This document shows, one piece after another, positions 24,211 to 32,877 of a stretch of 40,496 nucleotides of DNA (the stretch's first letter is position 1; every line of letters starts with the position of its first letter). The notes beneath the pieces were generated by a model. It ran no database searches and was not told where the DNA came from. It saw only the letters and a list, made by a program, of their open reading frames with translations. The translations under genes were made by a program, and so were the position numbers. This DNA comes from Hyphomicrobiales bacterium (GTDB taxonomy: Bacteria > Pseudomonadota > Alphaproteobacteria > Rhizobiales > Beijerinckiaceae), in assembly GCA_019247795.1 (NCBI GenBank), contig JAFBAK010000122.1, forward strand, positions 1 through 40,496, written 5' to 3'.

Positions 24211-25074
24211 ATGCCGACGCGAAGCATCAAACAGGACGATCCCTTGGAGGATTTCACTCCTCGCGAAATCGCTTTACACGGCGTGACCCGGCGGGTGTAC
24301 GTCGCTGGCCGCGGACCGGCGGTCATTGTCATGAGCGAGATGCCGGGAATCAGCCCGGAGGTCGCGCGCTTCGCCCGTTGGGTGCGAAACACGGGTTTTA
24401 CGGTCTACATGCCGTCGCTTTTCGGACGCGACGGCGCCGTGCCGCGCTCCGCGGAAGGCATCGCGATCTTCAAGAAAGCCTGCGTCAGTGCCGAGTTCAG
24501 CGCGCTCGCGTCCGGCCGATCGAGCCCGGTGACGCATTGGTTGCGCGCGCTCGCGCGCCTTGGCCATCGGGAGTGCGGCGGACCGGGCGTCGGCGCCATC
24601 GGCATGTGCTTCACCGGGAACTTCGCGCTCACGATGATGCTCGAGCCCGCGATGCTGGCGCCGGTGCTCTCCCAGCCCTCGCTGCCGCTCAACGATCCTG
24701 CCGGGCTCGAGATCGGCGCAGACGAAATGAAGGCGGTGCGCCACCGGCTTGAGCAGGAGGACCTCACGGTGCTCGCCTACCGCTTCGCCGGGGATCGTTT
24801 CTGCCGCGCCGAGCGCTTCGCCGCCTATGCGGCGGCGCTCGGCGACCGCTTTGTCGGGCGTGTGCTCCCCGACAGCGCGGCCAACACCCATGTGGCGCCC
24901 TTCTTCGAGGAGCGCGTCGCCTGCCCGCACAGTGTTGTGACGGCCCATCTGATCGACGTAGCTGGCGAGCCGACCATCGAGGCGCGCGACGAGATCCTGG
25001 CGTTCTTCAGGCAACGCCTCGTTCCGGATGCCGGCCCGGCTCGCGCGCCGGGTAGCCATGGCGAAACTCGATAG
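24211..25074 (+). CDS. Dienelactone-hydrolase-family alpha/beta hydrolase
   Basis: The 287-residue product has the DLH fold. The nucleophile elbow GAIGMCFTGNFAL places Cys133 as catalytic residue. Glu43 in MSEMPGIS matches the glutamate that controls the Cys in DLH. Asp195 in FAGDRF and His227 in NTHVAPF are suitable triad partners. DLHs open lactones or hydrolyse small esters in aromatic degradation and detoxification; the substrate here is unknown. The ATG at 24211 has no strong ribosome site. It is divergent from the HxlR gene and likely its target. Confidence 0.83.
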   Translation: MPTRSIKQDDPLEDFTPREIALHGVTRRVYVAGRGPAVIVMSEMPGISPEVARFARWVRNTGFTVYMPSLFGRDGAVPRSAEGIAIFKKACVSAEFSALASGRSSPVTHWLRALARLGHRECGGPGVGAIGMCFTGNFALTMMLEPAMLAPVLSQPSLPLNDPAGLEIGADEMKAVRHRLEQEDLTVLAYRFAGDRFCRAERFAAYAAALGDRFVGRVLPDSAANTHVAPFFEERVACPHSVVTAHLIDVAGEPTIEARDEILAFFRQRLVPDAGPARAPGSHGETR

Positions 25075-25323
25075 CAATCGCCAGAGAGGCACAGGGGTCG
25101 CAGGACTGCGCGCGAAGTCACCCGCCTTTTGCCCTTCGGCTTCGAAGGGGCAGCCTTCGCTCTCTTCCTATTAACGTTTCGTCGCGGTCGGATGCCACAG
25201 CGGCCGACCTGCTGATGCGTGAGGGTGGCCGAATGCCCGTATTCGCATCACTCTCTTCCATCGTGAGCGTAAAACCTTGCTACTCTGGACACAGGAACCT
25301 CTGCGCCGTCATCAGGAGGCAGC

Positions 25324-26094
25324 GTGACAAGACTTGGCGTCATCGGAACGGGACATTTCGCCGCCTATTTCATCGCAGCCCTTCGTCACGGCGGATATGA
25401 AGGGGAGATCTTTTTATCGCCGCGCAACGCCGGCATCGCGGCTCAACTGAAGCGCGATTTTCAGTGCCGCGTGGCGAATTCAAACTCCGATGTACTCGAG
25501 CACGCGGATCTGATCCTCCTCAGCGTGCGTCCGCAGCACGCGGCCGAGGCTCTGCAGCCGTTGCGCTTCGGCCGCAAGCACACCGTGCTCTCGGCCATGG
25601 CCGGCATACCTGTCGGTCGCATCCGAGAGCTTGTTCGGGGCGTGGACGCCGTGCACCGAATCATGCCGAGCAGCTTTATCGAGGCGGTGCGAGGTCCGAT
25701 ACCTCTCTATCCGGCCGCGCCGGCTCTCATGTCGTTCCTCGCGTTCGCCGGCGAAGTCGTGACGCTGCCGAGCGAGCTCGCTTTTGAAATGGCGATGATA
25801 ACGGCTTGTTTTTCGACATGGGTCTACGATCTGGCTGAAGCTGTCACGGACGAGCTTTGTCGTCATGGGCTTGACCCCAAGTCGGCTCGCGCGCTCACTC
25901 TCGGCAACATCGCAGGCCCTGCTGGATTTGCGCTGGCCAATCCGAAGGTCTCACTCGCTGCGATATCCGCCAGCATCGCCACGGAGGGCACTTTTACGAA
26001 GCTCGGCCTTGAGCACCTGAAGAGCCGCGGCTTCGATGGGCCGTGGCGCGAAGCAATCGCTTTGCTCAGCGCCAAATTGCGGCAGACCGCGTAA
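25324..26094 (+). CDS. Pyrroline-5-carboxylate-reductase-like oxidoreductase
   Basis: The 256-residue protein starts MTRLGVIGTGHFAAYFI, with the dinucleotide loop GTGHFA at 8-13. It continues with LILLSVRPQHAAEAL and VLSAMAGIPVGRIRE, motifs of the ProC / F420-oxidoreductase-like fold. The C-terminal helical part (about 160-256) matches the P5CR dimerisation region loosely. ProC makes proline from pyrroline-5-carboxylate using NAD(P)H; this relative is divergent enough that another imine or keto substrate is possible. GTG 25324 has AGGAGG 5 bp upstream, an excellent site. It is convergent with the Rieske gene. Confidence 0.75.
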   Translation: MTRLGVIGTGHFAAYFIAALRHGGYEGEIFLSPRNAGIAAQLKRDFQCRVANSNSDVLEHADLILLSVRPQHAAEALQPLRFGRKHTVLSAMAGIPVGRIRELVRGVDAVHRIMPSSFIEAVRGPIPLYPAAPALMSFLAFAGEVVTLPSELAFEMAMITACFSTWVYDLAEAVTDELCRHGLDPKSARALTLGNIAGPAGFALANPKVSLAAISASIATEGTFTKLGLEHLKSRGFDGPWREAIALLSAKLRQTA

Positions 26095-26144
26095 CGTACG
26101 CTTGGCCAAAGTCTGATCGATATTGATCAAGTGACTCGCTTTTC

Positions 26145-26187
26145 GCGTCATGGCCGGGTTTCGCCTGACCAAGTGCGGCCATGACGC
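26145..26187. repeat. REP-like inverted repeat
   Basis: GCGTCATGGCC (26145-26155) and GGCCATGACGC (26177-26187) form a perfect 11-bp stem with a 21-nt loop between two convergent genes, so it may also work as a terminator. A 23-bp stretch including the right arm (26169-26191) is repeated identically at 35531-35553. Confidence 0.6.
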
Positions 26188-26194
26188 TTGAGTA

Positions 26195-27439
26195 CTAGGC
26201 GACGCTCCGGAGCCTTCCCTGCTGACCACCACCTAATCGCGGTTCGATGAATGCGACGTACCAATCGACGAACTGAACGACGCCGTCCTCGTAGAGTTCG
26301 GAATAAGGCCCAGGCTCGTAAGCCGGAGATGCCACGCCACGCGCATTCTCCTCGACGACCCGACGATCCTGATCATTGGTTTCGGTCCAGACATGGGTCA
26401 ATTCAGGTATCTTGTAGTCGACACCCTCGACCGCGTCCCTGTGAACCAGCCATTTGGTCGTGAGTGCGGTCTCGTCGACGCTGATGGGCGTAACTCGGAA
26501 CGTAATGGCATGATCCCTCAGGAAATGGTTCCACGTTGAAGGATAGTGATACAGCAACAGCGCACCTATGCCGTCCTTGGCCAGGCCATCGGATATCGGT
26601 CGACTGACGGCGGGCTTGCCGCTCAACGTGTAGCTCGAAAGCCCATCCACCAACGCTGTCCGGACAGTCCGAAACTGAAATGACGGATCGGCCTTGAACC
26701 GACTGGGAAGGCCCGCCCGTTCGCATTCGCTCCAAAGCGATGTCAATTCGGGATTGGCGACGCCCGCGTGCCCTGTGGCGGCCGGCTTTTCCGGAAAAGT
26801 CTTGCACAGTTGCGGGTGGTTGGCCGCGCAATGATAGCACTCGCGGTTGTTCTCCCAGACGAGCTTCCAATTTCCTTTTTCTACGACCGTCGTTTCGAAC
26901 GCCACTTTGGCGTTCTTCAAATCGTAAGGCGCGAGGTAGGGTGCAACAAGCTCGCGCACTGGAGCAAAACTTCCCGGATCATCGGACAGGTTGATGAAGA
27001 TGAAACCTTCCAGGACTTCACACGCCACGCTCTTCAGGCCGAATTTGGACTTGTCGATTTCGGAGTTCATGTGTCGCGCGTGCATGAGACTGCCGTCGTG
27101 ATCGTAAACCCATTGATGATAAGGGCACACAAGGCGGATCGCCTTCCCGCGAGGCTCGGTGCACACCCGGCTTCCGCGATGGCGGCAAGTATTATGGAAG
27201 GCGCGGATCCGGCCGCCTTTGTCTCGAATGATGAGGATCGGATAGTCGCCAATTTGAAGCGTGACGTAGGATCCAGCTTCTCGCAATTCGCACTCGTGAG
27301 CTACGAACAACCACTCGCGATACCAGAGCAACTGCATGTCGAGGTTGAAGAACTCGGCGTCCGTATAAAACAGTCGAGGAAGAGTGTACCCAGCTTTTCG
27401 TTGCTGAAGAGAGGCAAGCATATCGTCGCGGGTGATCAT
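26195..27439 (-). CDS. Rieske non-heme iron oxygenase, Stc2/GbcA-type betaine demethylase
   Basis: The 414-residue oxygenase subunit has a Rieske [2Fe-2S] site: Cys85-X-His87 in TCRHRGS and Cys105-X2-His108 in VCPYHQW. The mononuclear iron site has His203 and His208 in NNRECYHCAANHP, with an Asp near 355-357 in TNDQDRRVVEEN. Spacing and the VEKGNWKLVWENNRECYHC segment are those of glycine-betaine (GbcA) and stachydrine (Stc2) demethylases, which remove one N-methyl as formaldehyde. GGAG lies 8 bp before ATG 27439. Its reductase partner is not nearby. Two 14-bp direct repeats and an element shared with the transporter promoter lie upstream. Proline betaine versus glycine betaine cannot be decided here. 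Confidence 0.88.
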   Translation of the reverse strand: MITRDDMLASLQQRKAGYTLPRLFYTDAEFFNLDMQLLWYREWLFVAHECELREAGSYVTLQIGDYPILIIRDKGGRIRAFHNTCRHRGSRVCTEPRGKAIRLVCPYHQWVYDHDGSLMHARHMNSEIDKSKFGLKSVACEVLEGFIFINLSDDPGSFAPVRELVAPYLAPYDLKNAKVAFETTVVEKGNWKLVWENNRECYHCAANHPQLCKTFPEKPAATGHAGVANPELTSLWSECERAGLPSRFKADPSFQFRTVRTALVDGLSSYTLSGKPAVSRPISDGLAKDGIGALLLYHYPSTWNHFLRDHAITFRVTPISVDETALTTKWLVHRDAVEGVDYKIPELTHVWTETNDQDRRVVEENARGVASPAYEPGPYSELYEDGVVQFVDWYVAFIEPRLGGGQQGRLRSVA

Positions 27440-27463
27440 TGTTCAGCTCCATGAATCGACGCC

Positions 27464-27503
27464 CTGAACAGGAGTTCTCTTCGGTCCCTCTGAACAGGAG
27501 TTC
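27464..27503. promoter_or_regulatory. Two 14-bp direct repeats upstream of the Rieske gene
   Basis: CTGAACAGGAGTTC occurs at 27464-27477 and again at 27490-27503, 26 bp apart. Each contains the small inverted repeat GAAC-N4-GTTC. They lie 25-64 bp upstream of the Rieske start, where an operator or activator site would be expected. The divergent LysR product or the cluster's GntR product are candidate binders. Confidence 0.5.
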
Positions 27504-27569
27504 CCTTGGGGGTCCCGGAGCGCGATCAGATGTACGTCGGTATTGTCGGATAAGTTGCCACCCCGCGGT

Positions 27570-27614
27570 CAGCGAAATAAATTCACCTGCCACATAAGTT
27601 TTCCCGACGTCCGG
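27570..27614. promoter_or_regulatory. 45-bp element shared with the transporter promoter (copy 1)
   Basis: This stretch matches 33945-33990 at 41 of 46 aligned positions with a single one-base gap. The best-kept core is TTCACCTGCCAC. It lies 131-175 bp upstream of the Rieske gene (minus) and 23-67 bp upstream of the LysR gene (plus). A common regulator site is the simplest reading. Confidence 0.65.
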
Positions 27615-27636
27615 TCCCGGCACTCGTGCGCAGGAA

Positions 27637-28566
27637 TTGTCGATCGTGGTCCGTCGCTTCTACGATCTGCCCTCACTCACGGCGCTCGCGATTTTCGAGG
27701 CTTCCGCCCGCCATCGCAGCTTCAAGCTGGCGGCCGGGGAGCTTAACGTGACACCCAGTGCAGTGAGCCGGCAGATCAGGGCGCTCGAGTGCGAATTCGA
27801 TGTTCCCCTGTTCTCTCGGCAACCGAACGGAGTTGAACTGACGCCCGAAGGGCAGGATCTCTACGAGGTTCTCTCCAGCGGTTTTGCTCGCGCATCGGCA
27901 GTGGTCCATCGGATCAAGATGAGAGATCGCGTGCAGAACGTTACAATCGCCTGCACGAACGCGGTCGCTACGATGTGGCTCATGCCTCGCATGTGCGAGT
28001 TCTGGAGAGAGAATCCGGACCTGCAAATAGATCATCTCATTTCGGATAATATGCGCGACTATCGACGCGCCGATATCGACCTCAGGATCCGCTACGGCGG
28101 CGGCGTCTGGCCTGACGAGACCGCAGAGCCTCTGCTCCGAGAATGGATTTATCCGGTTGCCAGTCCGGCATTCGCCCGCGCACGGGCCAAAGCGCGAGCG
28201 GCCGATATTCCATCGTTACCGCTTTTACATGTCGATTGGCTCGAGCCGGATTGGACCGGCTGGGATGAGTTCCTCAAGCGTGCGGCTATCGCCCACGGAT
28301 GGCTGGGAGGTCGGCGCTTCAGCAGCCTCGCCGTAACGTTTCAGGCCGCACAGGATGATCAAGGGGTCGCACTTGGATGGCACCAGTTGGTACGGCCTCT
28401 GATCGTCGAGCGACGGTTGGTGCGCTTCACCGAGCTGGTCCAGCCCGCACCCGGAGGATATTACCTCACCTGGAACGACCATCGAGAGCTCTCGAAAGCA
28501 GCCACGACGCTCAAGCATTGGTTGCTGGACGTTGCGGAGAGAACCGAATTGTCCGCGCCGAGCTGA
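27637..28566 (+). CDS. LysR-type regulator (GcvA-like)
   Basis: The 309-residue protein has an N-terminal winged HTH (SLTALAIFEASARHRSFKLA, then LNVTPSAVSRQIRALE; about 12-55). The co-inducer domain carries GcvA-like features: TIACTNAVATMWLMPRM, and VALGWHQLVRPLI near 240-252. It is divergent from the Rieske gene and convergent with the flavoenzyme gene, so it probably controls the cluster. The frame starts with TTG 27637, but AGGA at 27632-27635 is better spaced for in-frame GTG 27646. Confidence 0.87.
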   Translation: MSIVVRRFYDLPSLTALAIFEASARHRSFKLAAGELNVTPSAVSRQIRALECEFDVPLFSRQPNGVELTPEGQDLYEVLSSGFARASAVVHRIKMRDRVQNVTIACTNAVATMWLMPRMCEFWRENPDLQIDHLISDNMRDYRRADIDLRIRYGGGVWPDETAEPLLREWIYPVASPAFARARAKARAADIPSLPLLHVDWLEPDWTGWDEFLKRAAIAHGWLGGRRFSSLAVTFQAAQDDQGVALGWHQLVRPLIVERRLVRFTELVQPAPGGYYLTWNDHRELSKAATTLKHWLLDVAERTELSAPS

Positions 28567-28665
28567 TCTGATGATTCAGCTCACTCAGCCAGAGGCGCGA
28601 TTGAGGCGGGTCAAATCGGAAGGTTCCGTGCTCCAGCCCAGTTGGGCCGCCCGCCAGTGCTGGTC

Positions 28666-30708
28666 TTAAAAAGCTTTTGCAAACCGAAGCCCGTCGTAAA
28701 CGGCGGCATGGATATTTCGGGAGGCAACCGCGTCCCCGATGCGGAAGAGCTGGTAAGCGCCCGCTTGGTTGGTGCGCAGCGCCTGTTTGCGGCCGGCAAT
28801 AAGCGCCGGATAATCGACCTCGCCACGGTTCACCGAACCCTCCTTCAGCTCGAAGTAGAGGTCGTCGAGAGGAGCGGTTCCATTTTCCACGACCACGAGA
28901 TCCACGATTCTCTCGCCACAATCGGCCATCGTGAACGGGCTCCAAAGCTTGACCTTGATCCGGTTGTTGTGCCGTTCCAACTTGCTCACGCCAGTCATGG
29001 TTGTGATCTTCACTCCGCGCCGCACGAAGTTCCGCATATAGGGGACGATGTTGGTGCCGCCGGCGTCGGGTGCGAAATTCCGCTCAGGCGTCACGAATTC
29101 GACGGCGACGCCCTGGTCGGCGAGGAACTCGGTGCAGACGAGGGCGGGATGGCTGCCGTTCTCGTCGAGCACGAGCGCATCTCCCGCAGGCTTCACGTCG
29201 CCTGACAAGATGTCCCAGCTGGACTTGGCGTGCTCGGCTCCAAATCGAATGGCTTCATTTTGAGGAAGCCCTCCTGTCGCGATCACAACGATGTCCGGCT
29301 TCAGCGCCAGCACGTCATCGGCCTCGGCATAATGGTTGAAGCGGAACTCGACGCCAAGCCGCTCGCATTCGCCGAGGCGCCATTCGATGATGCTCATCAT
29401 CTCCGCGCGCCGCTTGAGATTGGCGGCGAGGCGCATTTGCCCACCTGCTTTGGGCGCCGCCTCGAAGACCACGACCTCATGGCCGCGCGCCGCCGAAACG
29501 CGTGCCGTTTCGAGCCCACCCGGCCCGGCCCCGACAATGACGACCTTCTTGCCCGGCGACTCGCTTCTCGCCACCACATGCGGCTCGGAGGCTTCACGCC
29601 CGGTGGCCGGGTTGTGAATGCAGGTCGCGCTGGCATTTTCGTAGATCCGGTCGAGGCAGTAGGTGGCGCCGACGCACGGACGGATCTGATCTTCCCGGCC
29701 TTCCATGATCTTCTTGATGATATGCGGCTCAGCGATATGGGCGCGGGTCATGGCGACCATATCGAGCTTGCCGGCAGCGATCGCATGACGGGCCGTGGCG
29801 ACGTCGGCGATCCTTGCCGCATGGAATGTCGGGAACTTCGTTTCCGCGCGGATCTCGCCTGCAAAATCGAGATGGGGACTGCTCCTCATCCCGGTCACCG
29901 GGATCATGTCCACCATCGGCGAGTCGTGCTCGTTATGGCCCCTGATGATGTTCAGGAAATCGATTAGGCCTGAGTCTTTGAAGCGTTTGCAGATTTCGAC
30001 TCCTTCCTTGCGAGAGAGCCCGAATTCCCAGTCTTCGTCCGCCGCAATTCTCAATCCGACGATCGGCTTGTCGCCGATGCGCTCGCGAATTGCTTTCAGG
30101 ACACGCATGCCGAAACGCATCCGATTCTCGAGCGAGCCTCCGTAGTCGTCGGTCCGGCGCGCCGTCACGGGGGCCCAGAAATTGTCGATCAAATGCCCGT
30201 AACATTCGAGCTCGAATCCATCGAGATTGGCGGCCACCATCCTTTCCGCTGCGTCCGCGTAATCCTTGATGACGCGCTCGATGTCCCATTCTTCCATCTG
30301 TTTCGGAAACGAGCGATGCGCAGGCTCCCTGATACGGGAAGACGAAATCACGGGAAGCCAGTCCGCCTGCGCAAAGCTCGTGCGGCGCCCGAGATGCGTG
30401 AGCTGAATCATGACCGCACAGCCGTAGCCGTGGCACTCATCGGCGAGTTTCTTCAACCAGGGAACGATTTCGTCATTGTAAGCGTGGAGATTGCCGAAGG
30501 CCGGAGGGGAATCGGCCGATACGATCGCCGAACCGGCGGTCATCGTCAGCGCAACGCCGCCCTTCGCCCGTTCGACATGGTAGAGCCGGTATCGGTCCTT
30601 GGGCAGACCGTCTTCGTGGTAGGACGGCTCATGCGACGAGATCATGAGCCGGTTCTTCAGCGTCAGATGCTTGAGCTGAAAAGGTTGCAGGAGCGGATCA
30701 TTCGACAC
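28666..30708 (-). CDS. StcD/DgcA-type NADH:flavin oxidoreductase (N-methyl amine demethylase)
   Basis: The 680-residue protein joins an Old Yellow Enzyme-type FMN barrel (1 to about 340; QLKHLTLKNRLMISS, DGFELECYGHLIDNFWAP, YGGSLENRMRF) to an Fe-S region and an FAD/NAD half starting VVIVGAGPGG (389-398). This is the trimethylamine-dehydrogenase layout used by DgcA and StcD, which oxidatively demethylate dimethylglycine and N-methylproline. In the Fe-S motif Cys345, Cys351 and Cys363 are present, but position 348, a Cys in trimethylamine dehydrogenase, is Ala. The start is GTG 30708, the last three bases of a triple 16-bp repeat. It follows the ATPase gene by 47 bp in the same operon. Confidence 0.88.
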   Translation of the reverse strand: MSNDPLLQPFQLKHLTLKNRLMISSHEPSYHEDGLPKDRYRLYHVERAKGGVALTMTAGSAIVSADSPPAFGNLHAYNDEIVPWLKKLADECHGYGCAVMIQLTHLGRRTSFAQADWLPVISSSRIREPAHRSFPKQMEEWDIERVIKDYADAAERMVAANLDGFELECYGHLIDNFWAPVTARRTDDYGGSLENRMRFGMRVLKAIRERIGDKPIVGLRIAADEDWEFGLSRKEGVEICKRFKDSGLIDFLNIIRGHNEHDSPMVDMIPVTGMRSSPHLDFAGEIRAETKFPTFHAARIADVATARHAIAAGKLDMVAMTRAHIAEPHIIKKIMEGREDQIRPCVGATYCLDRIYENASATCIHNPATGREASEPHVVARSESPGKKVVIVGAGPGGLETARVSAARGHEVVVFEAAPKAGGQMRLAANLKRRAEMMSIIEWRLGECERLGVEFRFNHYAEADDVLALKPDIVVIATGGLPQNEAIRFGAEHAKSSWDILSGDVKPAGDALVLDENGSHPALVCTEFLADQGVAVEFVTPERNFAPDAGGTNIVPYMRNFVRRGVKITTMTGVSKLERHNNRIKVKLWSPFTMADCGERIVDLVVVENGTAPLDDLYFELKEGSVNRGEVDYPALIAGRKQALRTNQAGAYQLFRIGDAVASRNIHAAVYDGLRFAKAF

Positions 30709-30753
30709 TTGGCTTGCTCTTCACTTGGCTTGCTCTTCGCTTGGCTTGCTCTT
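30706..30753 (-). repeat. Three tandem 16-bp repeats spanning the intercistronic gap
   Basis: On the minus strand AAGAGCAAGCCAAG(C/T)G occurs three times back to back (30753-30738, 30737-30722, 30721-30706), filling the gap between the ATPase and flavoenzyme genes. Each copy carries a purine-rich AAGAG able to act as a ribosome site, and the third copy ends in the GTG start codon itself. Copy number changes would alter leader length by 16 nt. Confidence 0.75.
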
Positions 30754-30755
30754 CG

Positions 30756-31832
30756 CTATGCGCCGGCACCAACCGAGGCCGGCGCTGCCTCCAGGGGGAC
30801 TTCCGGGTTCGAGGACAAGGAAGCCGTGATGAGCCGAAGGGTGATCGCCCCAATCGGCCGAGAGCCACGGTCCGTGATGATGGCCCTGTCGAACGTGCTG
30901 TTGGTCAGCGCCTTTGCGGCAGTTTCGAGCGTGGCTCCGGATTGAATCCTCGGCAGCGATCCGTCGGGTTTTTGCGGAGCCGGCTGCATGACGGCATCGA
31001 CTTTGATGACGCGCCCGCGATTGACGTCCTTGACGAACCTCGCGATGTAATCGTCGGCCGGTCTCAGCACGATGTCTTGGCTATCGCCCTGCTGCACGAT
31101 CGATCCGTCGCGCAATATCACGATGCGATCGCCGAGCCTCAGCGCTTCGTCGAGGTCGTGGGTGATGAAGACGATGGTCTTCTTCAATTCCGATTGCAGT
31201 TCGAGAAGCATGGTCTGCATATCGGTTCTGATGAGCGGATCGAGCGCCGAATAGGCTTCGTCCATAAGAAGGATCGAAGCGTCGTTGCTGAGAGCGCGCG
31301 CCAGACCGACGCGTTGCTGCATGCCGCCCGAGAGTTCGTGCGGATAACGGGCATGGAACCCGTGCAGACCCACGCGCTCGATCCAGCTCATCCCAATCTC
31401 GCGCGCCTTGGCCCATTTGATTCCACGCAGCTCGAGACCGAAGGTCACGTTCTCGATCACCGTCCGGTGCGGGAGAAGAGCGAACTTCTGGAACACCATC
31501 GCGGTCCGATTTCGTCGGAATTGGCGAAGCTCCTGTTCCCTCATCCTGAGGATGTCGAGCCCATCGATGACGATCGAGCCCGATGTCGGCTCGACCAATC
31601 TGTTGATGTGCCTGATGAGCGTCGATTTGCCGGAACCGGACAGGCCCATGATGACCTGGATCTTGCCCGCCGGCATCGAGATGCTGATGTTGTTCAGCGC
31701 GAGCACCTGCCCGTGAAGCCGCTGAAGTTCCGGCTTCGACAAGCCGTCCTTGATGGCGTCGATGTATTTGGCTGACGAGCGGCCGAAAATCTTGAAGAGT
31801 TCTCGAATTTCGATCGACTCGCCCTCAGACAT
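30756..31832 (-). CDS. Glycine-betaine/proline-betaine-type ABC transporter ATPase (ProV-like)
   Basis: The 358-residue ATPase has the ProV/OpuAA extension before the core (IEIRELFKIFGRSSAKYID). It then shows Walker A GLSGSGKST (63-71), the Q-loop in MVFQKFALLPHRTV, signature LSGGMQQR (167-174) and Walker B ILLMDEA (187-193). A C-terminal CBS-like region lies at about 280-345. ATG 31832 overlaps the permease gene end by 8 bp; the frame extends upstream, but only inside the permease gene. It energises betaine import with the two genes upstream. Confidence 0.92.
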   Translation of the reverse strand: MSEGESIEIRELFKIFGRSSAKYIDAIKDGLSKPELQRLHGQVLALNNISISMPAGKIQVIMGLSGSGKSTLIRHINRLVEPTSGSIVIDGLDILRMREQELRQFRRNRTAMVFQKFALLPHRTVIENVTFGLELRGIKWAKAREIGMSWIERVGLHGFHARYPHELSGGMQQRVGLARALSNDASILLMDEAYSALDPLIRTDMQTMLLELQSELKKTIVFITHDLDEALRLGDRIVILRDGSIVQQGDSQDIVLRPADDYIARFVKDVNRGRVIKVDAVMQPAPQKPDGSLPRIQSGATLETAAKALTNSTFDRAIITDRGSRPIGAITLRLITASLSSNPEVPLEAAPASVGAGA

Positions 31833-32742
31833 GCGCCTCGCCCCGGTGCTTCTGCAGGCGCCGCCCATAGGCTTGGCTGATACGGTCGAAGATGATCGCG
31901 ATTCCGACGATCGCAAAGCCGTTGAAAATGCCGAGTGTGAAATACTGGTTCGCGATGGCTTGCAGCACGTTGAGGCCAAGTCCCTGCACGCCGATCATCG
32001 CAGCAATGACGACCATGGCGAGCGCCATCATGATCGTCTGGTTGACCCCAGCCATGATGGTCGGCAGCGAGAGCGGCAGCTGCACCTTCCACAGCTTCTG
32101 CCAGCGCGAGCAGCCATAGGCATCGGCCGCCTCGAGCACTTCCCTGTCCACCAGCCGGATTCCAAGGTCGGTGAGGCGGATGATGGGCGGCACGGCGTAG
32201 ATGACCACGGCGATGAAGCCGGGCACCCGACCGATCCCCAATAGCATGACGACCGGAATGAGATAGACGAAGGGAGGCATGGTCTGCGCAACATCCAGGG
32301 TGGTCTGCACGACCGCGCTGAATCGGCTGAAGCGTGACATGAGAATCCCGATCGGGATGCCGATGCCGACCGAGAAGATGGTGGCGGCGAAGACAAGCGA
32401 CACCGTCTTCATGGCATCCGTCCACAGCCCGATGAAGCCAATGGCCAGCAATGTGCCGACGGCCGCCGCCACGACAGACCAGCGACGCGACGCGAACCAC
32501 GCGAAGGCGCCGATGGCGAGCACGATGATCGGCCAAGGTGTGCCGGTGATCAGCCCTTCGAAGAAGACAAGCGTTTTGTTGAGAGGGGTGAAGAAGGCTT
32601 CGATACCGTCGCCATAAGCTCGTATGAAGGCCCTGAAGGATCCATCGACGGATTTCTTGAACGCCAGAAGGGTTTCGTCGCTCAACTGGGGAAATTTCCA
32701 GAGCCAGTCCATGACGATCAACGGCGCCTCATCGATGTTCAT
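31825..32742 (-). CDS. Betaine-type ABC transporter permease (ProW-like)
   Basis: The 305-residue permease has a long N-terminal part and the ProW/OpuAB coupling region DREVLEAADAYGCSRWQKLWKVQLP, in which the EAA-like motif contacts the ATPase. MAGVNQTIMMALAMVVIAAMIG and LGLNVLQAI follow, all typical for betaine permeases. ATG 32742 has GGGGAG about 10 bp upstream; the longer frame begins without one. It follows the binding-protein gene by 135 bp, a gap that holds a GC-rich hairpin. Confidence 0.92.
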   Translation of the reverse strand: MNIDEAPLIVMDWLWKFPQLSDETLLAFKKSVDGSFRAFIRAYGDGIEAFFTPLNKTLVFFEGLITGTPWPIIVLAIGAFAWFASRRWSVVAAAVGTLLAIGFIGLWTDAMKTVSLVFAATIFSVGIGIPIGILMSRFSRFSAVVQTTLDVAQTMPPFVYLIPVVMLLGIGRVPGFIAVVIYAVPPIIRLTDLGIRLVDREVLEAADAYGCSRWQKLWKVQLPLSLPTIMAGVNQTIMMALAMVVIAAMIGVQGLGLNVLQAIANQYFTLGIFNGFAIVGIAIIFDRISQAYGRRLQKHRGEAHV

Positions 32743-32771
32743 ATGCTGCGCTCCCCGATTTGGGGCGCATT

Positions 32772-32795
32772 CCCGGCCGAAGTGCAACGGCCGGG
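32772..32795 (-). promoter_or_regulatory. Intercistronic hairpin between binding-protein and permease genes
   Basis: CCCGGCC (32772-32778) pairs with GGCCGGG (32789-32795) around a 10-nt loop, with no T run. Such structures after a binding-protein gene often protect its mRNA and reduce expression of the downstream permease genes, which would keep binding protein in excess. Confidence 0.45.
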
Positions 32796-32877
32796 CCGAT
32801 CTCCTTCAAGTCCAGCGAAGCAACGAAGGCCGGCGACTTCGAGGCAAGCCTGCAAGCCACCCGCAAACGTGACCGCG

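Noticed and set aside
27570-27614. Sigma-54 promoter reading of the shared element (TGGCAGG on the minus strand)
   Set aside because: The required GC of the -12 box is missing in both copies; TTTA or AAAT occurs where TTGC is needed.
30706-30753. CRISPR-like repeat
   Set aside because: Units are directly adjacent with no spacers, there are only three, and no cas gene is near.
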